Positions 8,394 through 15,778 of a stretch of 36,315 nt of DNA are shown piece after piece (within the stretch, counting starts at the first letter, position 1; each line of letters opens with the position of its first letter). Location of the stretch: the NCBI GenBank assembly GCA_905373665.1, contig CAJPTV010000008.1, positions 1 through 36,315 of the forward strand, read 5' to 3'. The position numbers and the translations under genes are program-made. Below the pieces are notes generated by a model. The model saw only the letters and a program-made list of their open reading frames with translations. It was not told the origin of the DNA and searched no databases. The stretch comes from Bacteroidia bacterium. Its GTDB lineage: Bacteria; Bacteroidota; Bacteroidia; Bacteroidales; CAJPTX01.

Positions 8394-10559
8394 TTAGTAG
8401 AACTTGCCGCGACGATCCTCTATCTTAGACATCTGCTCCAAGGCGTTGTAAGCATCGTACGATGCTCGACGAGACAACTCCTCGCGCGCTTGTTTCACAT
8501 CAAGAGGACGCTCATTGCTATTCGCACTCACATTCTCCGCCTGAAGGATATAAACACCCTGATTCGCTTTGACTGGAGCTGTAATTTTACCCTGTTCCAG
8601 ACAAGAAACCACCCCAACTACAGCTGGCTCATAACCCTCCGAACCAAACGAATAACTATCAAAATTGACCCCATTCGCACGCTTAACCCCATCCCCTAAC
8701 TTAGAGGCAATCGCTTCCATATTCGATGCCCCTGCCGCTGCCTCTTTCATCTTAGCGGCAATAGCCTCCGCCTTCTTTTCCTTGATTACTGCATCATAGA
8801 GCTCCTGCTTCACTGCCGTCCAATCAGCATAAACCCCGTCACTCTCCTGAATGTCCTTAAGCATCGCCACAACGAACACATCCCCCAACTCAAACACCGA
8901 GGAAACATCCCCCACCTGCGCACCAAATGCCCAACGAATCACCTCTCGCGAATTATCCAACCCACGAATCGAGCTCTCCTTGTCGTCAATGTCATTCGCG
9001 CTTTGCAAAGCAATTGACTTTTCAGAAGCCAACGAATCAAAATTCTTCTGCGTCTTTGCGACGTATGCCTTAACCTTCGAATCAAAAAGCGAAGAGAACC
9101 ACCCCGGACGTTCCTCATGTGCTGCCGTAGCAAACGAACTGGCCGTATTGAAGACTTGCTGATAGGTATGTTTCCCAGGAAGCACCTTGTGCACCAAAAT
9201 CGCGAGGTCTACACGCTGCGAATCCCCCTTCTGTCCCAAGATTTCGATAATATGCACCCCAAAGTTCGTACGTACCACCACGATATCATCCTTCTTCCCC
9301 TCAAAACAAGCATCGTTAAATTCCTTTACCATACGCCCCTGTGCAAACCAATCAAGGTCACCACCCTTGCTCTTAGACCCAGGATCATCCGAGTACTTCT
9401 CTGCCAGCAATACAAAATCCCCTGCCCCCTTACGGATAAGAGCTGCAACACTGTCAGCCATTTCCTGAGCACGCTCTGCCGAATACTTGTTCGTCGAAAA
9501 TAGGATATGACGCGCATGTACCGAATCAGGCATCGACTTCCGCTTCAACAGACGAGCTACCTTAAAAGCATCCGCATCATAAACCACCGGCGAGAGTTCC
9601 CCCTCCTGAGCTCCCGAAAAAGCCCAAGCTGCAAGCTCTCCAGAGAGGTCTGACTGCCCATACCACTTCCCCTCGTAGGGTTCATCACCCAACTGCGTTA
9701 CATACTGCGAAGGGTTCTCCGTAATACGGAACTCTGGTATATCCTTCTCAAGCGCCTTTTCCGCAGTTTCACGGTCTTCCGCCTGCGCCGTCACAGGGAA
9801 CGTTGCATAAACAATATTGCGGCGCTCCGTACGACGGAACGACTCTTTGTGTTTTTCGTAATAAGCCTTTGCCTCACTGTCCATCACCTTGTAGAGCGAG
9901 TCGGGCTCAGAGGAATAGGGCTTAAGAACGTAAGCAACGTCAACCTGATTCGTGCGAAGCTTATGAAGTTGCTCAGCAACCTTGGTAGGCATCCACAGCC
10001 CCTTTGAAACTAAGTTTGTATACTTCTGCATAAGCTGCTCATCAGCGATGCTACGCTCAAGCTCATACCAATATTCGCGTTGCTCTGGAGTTACCTTGTC
10101 CAAATTCTGCAAAAACGTAAGCATACGCTCACGGTCAAATTCACTCGTCTCCGGATTGGCAAATACCTGCTTTACAACCGGCATCGGGTCATCGCCCAAA
10201 ATAAGAGCCGAAAGCTCTGCATCCGAAACCGCAAGACCGAGTCGGTCGCACTCCTTCCCCAGAACTTCCTTCTGCAAGAAATTACGCCATACCATCTCCC
10301 GAATCTGTGTCTGCAATTGCTCCGTAGAGCCCTGTCCCGAAAGCGCCTGACGCATCTTGAGTTGTCGGTCGACCGTAGCCTGGTACTCCGGATAGTCATA
10401 CGCGACACCATCGACGCGCCCGACCTCCATCTCACCACGATTGAAAATAGACTGCCCCGAACCGAGCAAATCACCCAACACGAAGGCAAGCAGCGCCAAG
10501 CCTAAAATTACCGTCACAAACACCCCTGCCTTATTCCGCAAGGTCTCTAAGGTTGCCAT
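8394..10559 (-). CDS. ppiD: Membrane-anchored periplasmic peptidyl-prolyl isomerase / chaperone (PpiD/SurA type)
   Basis: This 721-residue protein has one N-terminal membrane anchor (12-33, after MATLETLRNKAG) and faces the periplasm. A SurA_N-like helical chaperone region (about 45-240) follows, then a parvulin domain (347-443) with HARHILF, DDPGSKSKGGDLDWFAQGRM and FGVHIIEI. A second helical/rotamase-like portion extends to the C-terminus. Proteins of this design help fold outer-membrane proteins at the translocon exit. That fits a window rich in barrels and lipoproteins. Single-gene unit: promoter box at 10616-10623, terminator at 8284-8308. Confidence 0.9.
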   Translation of the reverse strand: MATLETLRNKAGVFVTVILGLALLAFVLGDLLGSGQSIFNRGEMEVGRVDGVAYDYPEYQATVDRQLKMRQALSGQGSTEQLQTQIREMVWRNFLQKEVLGKECDRLGLAVSDAELSALILGDDPMPVVKQVFANPETSEFDRERMLTFLQNLDKVTPEQREYWYELERSIADEQLMQKYTNLVSKGLWMPTKVAEQLHKLRTNQVDVAYVLKPYSSEPDSLYKVMDSEAKAYYEKHKESFRRTERRNIVYATFPVTAQAEDRETAEKALEKDIPEFRITENPSQYVTQLGDEPYEGKWYGQSDLSGELAAWAFSGAQEGELSPVVYDADAFKVARLLKRKSMPDSVHARHILFSTNKYSAERAQEMADSVAALIRKGAGDFVLLAEKYSDDPGSKSKGGDLDWFAQGRMVKEFNDACFEGKKDDIVVVRTNFGVHIIEILGQKGDSQRVDLAILVHKVLPGKHTYQQVFNTASSFATAAHEERPGWFSSLFDSKVKAYVAKTQKNFDSLASEKSIALQSANDIDDKESSIRGLDNSREVIRWAFGAQVGDVSSVFELGDVFVVAMLKDIQESDGVYADWTAVKQELYDAVIKEKKAEAIAAKMKEAAAGASNMEAIASKLGDGVKRANGVNFDSYSFGSEGYEPAVVGVVSCLEQGKITAPVKANQGVYILQAENVSANSNERPLDVKQAREELSRRASYDAYNALEQMSKIEDRRGKFY

Positions 10560-10615
10560 CTTTCTCGAACAGTTTCTTTATGAAATATCGGTGTTACACT
10601 CACAATTCAGCTGCG

Positions 10616-10623
10616 CAAATATA
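10616..10623 (-). promoter_or_regulatory. Bacteroidetes -7 box for the ppiD-like gene
   Basis: The - strand reads TATATTTG, an exact match to the TAnnTTTG -7 element, 56 bases before the ATG. A -33 TTTG at the usual 19-21-base spacing is not clear (TTCTG is the nearest). Confidence 0.5.
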
Positions 10624-10789
10624 CGCTTTTTGCCTTGAGTAGTCAGAAGGGGCAAGACAAAAAAACCAGAGAAGAGATTACAGCCAAACAGCTATAACCT
10701 CCACACAATGCACTCGCAAAAGTAAAGAATAAAAAACAGACAGAACGTCCCCTGCCCAGCGACCCACAAAAACGACAGTGTATTATATC

Positions 10790-11215
10790 CACGCTCATCT
10801 TTCACCACACCCCGTCTGCCCTTAGCGCCGCGCCTCCGTGATTTGCATTTTACCGCACATCGCGCCCACTGGGAGGCGCGCCCTTAGCGACCGAATGGTG
10901 GGGTTCTGTAGGAGGGTGTGTCAAAACACGACTCTCCCGTCCCCTGTAGGGGTGTAGCGTGCTACACCCGCAACTCGCGGCGTATACCGCGCCTGCCAGA
11001 TTATCCCTTTTCAACCGAATGGTGGAGTCCTGTAGGGGCGCAGCATGCTACGCCCTGCGCCGTAAGGCGCATAATGAATCGATGCAAAAAATGGTGTTGC
11101 ATTTTGACACACCTTCGCAACTCGACATGGCGTGCCGCCTTGTTGATTATTTTATGCCTCTCCGCCACCACGGGCCGCGCGCCCTGAGCGCCCCGCACCT
11201 CCAACGTGAGAATCG
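10790..11215. repeat. Intergenic cluster of palindromic and direct repeats
   Basis: This non-coding stretch holds several repeat types. (1) A 23-bp direct repeat, ACCGAATGGTGG plus a tail ending CTGTAGG, at 10890-10912 and 11014-11036, 21/23 identical. (2) Hairpins after it: GGGTGTAGC/GCTACACCC (10950-10969), and GGGCGCAGCATGCTACGCCC (11036-11055) followed by TGCGCC-GTAA-GGCGCA (11056-11071). (3) A 12-bp inverted repeat GGTGTGTCAAAA (10915-10926) / TTTTGACACACC (11102-11113). (4) The word GCCCTTAGCG at 10818 and 10880, and GCCCTGAGCG at 11181. The rest of the gap, 10560-10790, holds only the ppiD promoter. This looks like a decayed REP- or MITE-like element. No transposase is present. Confidence 0.7.
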
Positions 11216-11235
11216 ACTCTAAAACATTCGCAGCT

Positions 11236-11670
11236 CTAGGCCAGCAACGCCTTCGCTTCCGCAAGTACTGCAATAGAATCAAGATTATGCTCGATCGCTC
11301 TTGAAAAGAATTTTATCAACGATTCGGCTTTTTCTTCAGGAAAACGAAGCTTCACAACCGTCTGATGACAATATGTTAACTCTTTGGGATCGATAACCCC
11401 ATCCGCATACATCACCTGTATGTAATCTGCCAAAAGAATCAAACGCTCATCAACAGACTCTGGAATCCTGAACGAGATCGAATCTGGTTCGTTGAATATC
11501 CGATCGACCTCATCGTCTGTAAGACCAATACGAAGCCCTATTGTAGATATCTTATCTATCTCGTTATCATCAACATTCCCATCCACCGCAGCAAGCTCCA
11601 TCAATGCCTTGATATGAGCCAAACGCTTCTTTCTGTCCGCTGAATCAAAAAAATGAGCAAAAAAGGACAT
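11236..11670 (-). CDS. TerB-like helical protein
   Basis: The 144-residue acidic, all-helical protein has two internal half-repeats with an EF-hand-like Asp-Gly pattern: VDGNVDDNE (29-37) and ADGVIDPKE (89-97). This matches the TerB/TerB-like fold (tellurite-resistance family, probable metal binding). No other ter genes are nearby, so tellurite resistance should not be assumed. Its ATG overlaps the stop of the upstream membrane-protein gene (TAATG), and together with the universal stress protein gene it forms a probable three-gene unit. Confidence 0.7.
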   Translation of the reverse strand: MSFFAHFFDSADRKKRLAHIKALMELAAVDGNVDDNEIDKISTIGLRIGLTDDEVDRIFNEPDSISFRIPESVDERLILLADYIQVMYADGVIDPKELTYCHQTVVKLRFPEEKAESLIKFFSRAIEHNLDSIAVLAEAKALLA

Positions 11671-12029
11671 TACTTCTGGTTGTTAGATTTTACGGCAATA
11701 CTAGGCATAAAGATCAACGGAATCAGCACCAACAAGACCGACAACGTCAACACCCACGTACTATAAGCGAAAGGAACTGTCAGACTCGCAATAATGCAAC
11801 CAGCGCCCCCCGCGAAACTCATCAGCCGAAATGGTAACTTTTTCGTTCTAGCCCCTACCAGCACGCCGATCAGCCCAAGCATAAGAAAAACAAGAAGCAA
11901 TATCTGCGAAGAATAGCTGTCAAGCCAATCCGTTAGCGAATAGAGCAATACGAGGACAACAACGACCACTTCGCCAGCGAGGACAAAACGATCTACAAAA
12001 GTCCCTAAACGTTCGGTAACGTGAAACAC
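11670..12029 (-). CDS. Small multi-pass membrane protein of unknown function
   Basis: I do not recognise the family. The 119 residues form about four hydrophobic segments (roughly 17-31, 41-60, 67-86 and 90-110), with a short cytoplasm-like linker GARTKKLPFR between the second and third. There are no catalytic motifs. It starts 13 bases after the universal stress protein gene and overlaps the TerB-like gene by one base, so it is translated as the middle member of that unit. Confidence 0.65.
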   Translation of the reverse strand: MFHVTERLGTFVDRFVLAGEVVVVVLVLLYSLTDWLDSYSSQILLLVFLMLGLIGVLVGARTKKLPFRLMSFAGGAGCIIASLTVPFAYSTWVLTLSVLLVLIPLIFMPSIAVKSNNQK

Positions 12030-12042
12030 AACAAACGATAGG

Positions 12043-12972
12043 TTAATTGAAATTCTGAAGCTTCTTCAAAAGCGGATTGATGAACATGACCGGCGTATCC
12101 ACATTCACCACCTTAGAGGTGAAATACGTAGAGAACTGATCACTCATCAAGATGAGCAAATCCGCCTCAATCATATTGACAAACTCAAAGACAGATTCCT
12201 CAAATCGAGACTTCCGATTCCCCGTCTTTAACCCATAGACAATATCCTGCTCGTCAAGATACTTCTTCACGAAGTTGATGTTCGTGGAAAGATCAAACTT
12301 CTGCGCTTGGTCGTTCAAAGCTGGCGGACGGATTAGATTGACGTTACAGTGGTAATAGCTAGAAATCTGAATAATCCAACGCACCGTCTCCTTAAACGTA
12401 CGGTTCGGCGTCACAGGCACCACCAAATCAGTGTAATACTTGTGGCTCGGCGCCTTGTTAACGATAATGAACGGAATCCCCTCCTGACGCGAAGACTTCA
12501 CCTTGAGAAGGAAATCTACCATATCCTCGGGCTTCTTCCCCTCTTGTCCCACATACTGTCTGGTTACCACCAAGTTCGCGTTATTAGAAAAGTAGTAGTC
12601 CCGGAAGTCGTTCCTCAGGTTGTTATAACAGAGCACATCGCCCGTAATCTCGACGTGCTCATAAACCCGTTCATTACTAACTTGTTCCGAAGCTTGTTCT
12701 TGAGACTGTTGTGCGACCAAGAAAGCCGCCTTATACTCCTCGTTGAGCTGAGTGTTATAAGCCGAAGCCGCACTCTCTATCTGCTTCTTAAATTCTATGT
12801 GCTGCTCAGTAAACTTTTCCTTCTTGCCGAAAAGCCCAGGTTTCTCAATGGTCGTTAGGAGGACTATATCATCCCCCCGTACCTGCGCCAACTGGAACGC
12901 ATGGAGAAGAGAGACCTTAGCCTCCTCCCTAAAGTCCCATGGGACAATTATCTTCTTCTTTGGCTCGTCCAT
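12043..12972 (-). CDS. Universal stress protein, tandem UspA-type domains
   Basis: The ATG at 12972 (309 residues) is preferred over an upstream in-frame TTG at 13002, because the Usp fold begins right after it with KKKIIVPWDF. Residues 5-150 form the first Usp domain (VPWDF strand, then DDIVLLTTI). The second begins near YTDLVVPVTPNRTFKETVRW and ends DTPVMFINPL. The ATP-binding Gly-rich pattern G-x2-G-x9-G(S/T) is not seen in either half, so nucleotide binding is doubtful. A -7 box lies upstream at 13024-13031. The gene leads the unit with a small membrane protein and a TerB-like protein, which hints at a stress-related module (inference). Confidence 0.82.
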   Translation of the reverse strand: MDEPKKKIIVPWDFREEAKVSLLHAFQLAQVRGDDIVLLTTIEKPGLFGKKEKFTEQHIEFKKQIESAASAYNTQLNEEYKAAFLVAQQSQEQASEQVSNERVYEHVEITGDVLCYNNLRNDFRDYYFSNNANLVVTRQYVGQEGKKPEDMVDFLLKVKSSRQEGIPFIIVNKAPSHKYYTDLVVPVTPNRTFKETVRWIIQISSYYHCNVNLIRPPALNDQAQKFDLSTNINFVKKYLDEQDIVYGLKTGNRKSRFEESVFEFVNMIEADLLILMSDQFSTYFTSKVVNVDTPVMFINPLLKKLQNFN

Positions 12973-13023
12973 CGTTACGTTACAGTTTACTTTTTCTGAC
13001 AAGAAACACGAGACTTGCTACCA

Positions 13024-13031
13024 CAAATGTA
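13024..13031 (-). promoter_or_regulatory. Bacteroidetes -7 box for the universal stress unit
   Basis: The - strand reads TACATTTG, an exact TAnnTTTG match, 51 bases upstream of the ATG at 12972. A transcript starting just after it would leave the TTG at 13002 with almost no leader, which also favours the ATG. No clear -33 TTTG. Confidence 0.5.
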
Positions 13032-13097
13032 CGGAATTTTTAACTCAAGAACCGCTCGCGCTCTGCGCTTCATGCCCAAAGCGCCTTTTCATCGAGA

Positions 13098-14576
13098 CTA
13101 GTTTTTTCGCTTCTCATTCTCCTCTTCCGCCCGTCTCTGCCACTCCTGTAGCTCTTTAAGCTGTTGTTGTTTCGGCAACTCCCGTTTTTGTCTTGCCGTC
13201 TGTGTGTAATACTGATGTCGATTGATAAACTCTATTTGCTGTCCAACCCACGCAGCTTCGTCACCAACCATCCCACGTTCGCGTAATTCTTGATAAAGAT
13301 TGTGCGCTCCATTAGAAAAATCCAAACGACCGAGGTAATCGAGGTCCGCATCACAGATAATCTTTTCAAGAAGATCCGTAGGATGTACGGGCATCTTGGT
13401 CGCCATGATAAGACGACTGATAACATCAATCTGCTCCTTCGAATAACCAAAATTAGGCAACGTCTGGCACGCCATATCAACCCCCAAACGCTCATGCTCG
13501 CTATACGAGATTACATGCCCCGAATCATGCAGCAACGCCGCCGTTTGAAGTAAAAGCACCTCCTCCTCCGAAACCCCCTCTGCACGACCGATTATCTCAA
13601 CCTGAATCACCACATCCTGCGTATGCCGCGTATTGTGGTAGTAAAGCGACTGCGGAAGTTTCTTCTCAAGCCAATCAAAAATATACTCACTCAGATCCGC
13701 AAAACGCAATTGCTGGTAACGCGTATGAAACAGTGCATTCGGACGCCGCCCTTCACCATTCTCCGAGAGCTCTGGCACGATCCCCTTAACGAAGTACATC
13801 ACAAGCTGCTTCCCGTTCTTAACGGTCATCCTCCCCCGATTCTCACACGCAAAGAAACTATGCACGACGTTGTAAGTATCCTCAGAGATGTTAATACGCC
13901 CCTCTGCCCCTGCCGACTCCATACGCTTCGCATTGTTTACCGTAGCACCCCAGATATCCATCGATAGGCGGTTGCGCCCCAGCACCCCAGACGTTACAGT
14001 CCCCGTTGCAATACCAATACGTACCCCCCAGTGAGACTTCTCCATACGGAACTCCTGATTAAGCTTATCGAGCGTCTCCAGCATCTCCATTGCCAAAAGA
14101 ACCACGCGCACCGGGTTCGCCTTGTCATACTGTTCCATACCTGCCACACACATATAGGCATCCCCGATGGTCTTGATCTTTTCAACATGATGCCGTTCCG
14201 CAAGCCCGTCAAGCGCAAAAATGTAATGGTCAAGGAAATCCAGCAGCGTCTCACTATTCTCCGCATCCACGATAGAAGAAAAACCCACCACATCAGAAAA
14301 AAGTACCGTAGACTGCGGACACTCCTTGTTATCCACTCGCCCCACACGTTGAAGCTCCTTCACAGTATTTTGTGGCAAAACTCTATGGATGAGATTAAAG
14401 AGTTTATCTCGCTCGTTTATCAACTCATGCGTACGCAGGTGCAGTTCCAATTCAAACCGCGCGTAGGTTTGTGATTGAAAGAAAACAAACGCTCGGTAGA
14501 GCAAGAAAAAGAACGAGTAAACTAAGTAGGCTGCCGAGAGGATCAAGACTACGATGAGTAGGTATTGCAAAACCAA
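13098..14576 (-). CDS. Class III nucleotidyl (adenylate-type) cyclase fused to an HD-domain phosphohydrolase
   Basis: In this 492-residue protein one membrane helix (about 5-29) and a short coiled segment precede a cyclase catalytic domain (88-265). Metal-binding Asp95 lies in FSDVVGFS and Asp139 in TIGDAYM. The purine-selecting pair is Lys135 (KTIGD) and Asp207 (MDIWG), the adenylate-type combination. The transition-state pair is Asn214 and Arg218 (VNNAKRMES). After a linker comes an HD domain (about 305-455) with YHNTRHTQDV (313-322), LLHDSGH (348-354, His350-Asp351) and CDADLDYLGR (408-417). This suggests that synthesis and hydrolysis sit in one chain, but the HD substrate is unknown. The start appears to be TTG, since no ATG lies before the membrane helix. 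It is third in an operon after the S41 protease and mnmA, 21 bases beyond mnmA. Confidence 0.85.
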   Translation of the reverse strand: MVLQYLLIVVLILSAAYLVYSFFFLLYRAFVFFQSQTYARFELELHLRTHELINERDKLFNLIHRVLPQNTVKELQRVGRVDNKECPQSTVLFSDVVGFSSIVDAENSETLLDFLDHYIFALDGLAERHHVEKIKTIGDAYMCVAGMEQYDKANPVRVVLLAMEMLETLDKLNQEFRMEKSHWGVRIGIATGTVTSGVLGRNRLSMDIWGATVNNAKRMESAGAEGRINISEDTYNVVHSFFACENRGRMTVKNGKQLVMYFVKGIVPELSENGEGRRPNALFHTRYQQLRFADLSEYIFDWLEKKLPQSLYYHNTRHTQDVVIQVEIIGRAEGVSEEEVLLLQTAALLHDSGHVISYSEHERLGVDMACQTLPNFGYSKEQIDVISRLIMATKMPVHPTDLLEKIICDADLDYLGRLDFSNGAHNLYQELRERGMVGDEAAWVGQQIEFINRHQYYTQTARQKRELPKQQQLKELQEWQRRAEEENEKRKN

Positions 14577-14597
14577 ACAGATGTTAGTGAAGACGAC

Positions 14598-15764
14598 TTA
14601 GTAAAAGACAGGAGCCGAACCAAGGAGTTCATCCTCAACATACCACGCAGCAAACTGACCTGGCGTTACGCCACGTTGAGGAAGATCAAAGCGAAGGAAA
14701 TAAGCCTCTGATTCGCGATACAGACAAGCCCCCTGAAGCGGCTGACGATACCGCAAACGAGCATCCACTCGCAGCTCCTCTCCCACAGCAATTTCTCGCG
14801 TAGGATTCACCCAATGCACCTCCCGCGGCTCTAACCTCACCACACGCCGATTAAGATACGGATGGTCATGCCCCTGTCCCACATAAACCACATTTTCCAG
14901 CACATCAATCCCTAACACAAAAAGCGGCAACTCCTTTCCCCCGACCCCAAGTCCCTTTCGTTGCCCCACTGTAAAATACTGTGCTCCAGAGTGTTTACCG
15001 ACTACGCGCCCCATTGCGGGCGTCAACGGATATGGCTTTGCCTGCTCCGCAAGGCTCTCCAAACGGTCAGGTAGCGTCACACTCCGCGGAATCTCAATAA
15101 TCCTCCCCTCACGCGACTTAAGACGCTGCGCAAGAAAGGTCGGCAAGTCTATCTTCCCCACGAAACAGATGCCGTAGCTATCCTTTCGCTGCGCAGTAGC
15201 TAACCCCAGTTTCCGAGCCAATGCACGCACCTCACTCTTCTGCATCCCCCCCACTGGGAAAAGAGCATGCGATAGCTGCTCTTGATTAACTTGACACAGG
15301 AAATAGCTCTGATCTTTCCCCCTATCAAGCCCCGCCAAAAGGGAGTGGACTTCCCTCCCCTGCTCTACCTGCGTGCTCCGACGACAATAGTGCCCCGTCG
15401 CAACAAATTCAGCCCCACGTGCACGCGCCACATCCCAAAAGGCTGCAAACTTTATCTCACGATTGCACAGTACGTCTGGATTAGGGGTTCGCCCACGTGC
15501 ATACTCCTCAAAAAGGTAGTCTATTACTGCGTGTTTATACTCTTCACTTAAATCGACAAGTTCAAACGGAATCCCTAAACGTCTCGCCACCATAGCGGCG
15601 AAGTCCCGATCTTCCTCAAAAGGACAATCTGACTTAAGAAGCCCAACGCTCTCCGTCCAATTCTGCATATAGATCCCCAAAACCTCATGTCCAGCCTCCA
15701 GCAACTGATAGGCTGCCACACTAGAGTCTACCCCCCCCGAGAGCCCAACGACAACCTTAGCCAT
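14598..15764 (-). CDS. mnmA: tRNA-specific 2-thiouridylase MnmA
   Basis: This enzyme adenylates and thiolates U34 of Lys, Glu and Gln tRNAs. The PP-loop SGGVDSS (9-15) opens the 388-residue protein. The catalytic Cys100 lies in NPDVLCNREIKF and its partner Cys200 in DSYGICFVG. ATGHYCR and GKDQSYFL (149-156) are also typical. The C-terminal beta-barrel is complete, ending in VEDELLGSAPVFY. It starts 14 bases after the S41 protease stop. The partner enzyme for the same wobble uridine, mnmG, is about 14 kb away in this window. Confidence 0.96.
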   Translation of the reverse strand: MAKVVVGLSGGVDSSVAAYQLLEAGHEVLGIYMQNWTESVGLLKSDCPFEEDRDFAAMVARRLGIPFELVDLSEEYKHAVIDYLFEEYARGRTPNPDVLCNREIKFAAFWDVARARGAEFVATGHYCRRSTQVEQGREVHSLLAGLDRGKDQSYFLCQVNQEQLSHALFPVGGMQKSEVRALARKLGLATAQRKDSYGICFVGKIDLPTFLAQRLKSREGRIIEIPRSVTLPDRLESLAEQAKPYPLTPAMGRVVGKHSGAQYFTVGQRKGLGVGGKELPLFVLGIDVLENVVYVGQGHDHPYLNRRVVRLEPREVHWVNPTREIAVGEELRVDARLRYRQPLQGACLYRESEAYFLRFDLPQRGVTPGQFAAWYVEDELLGSAPVFY

Positions 15765-15778
15765 CTCGTGCCCTACAG

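Noticed and set aside
10918..11282. Open frames of 87-93 codons in the 10560-11235 spacer
   Set aside because: They run through hairpins and direct repeats on both strands and have no family resemblance.
13065..13084. GCGCTT/AAGCGC hairpin after the cyclase gene as its terminator
   Set aside because: The stem is short and the T-rich flank is on the wrong side for the - strand transcript.
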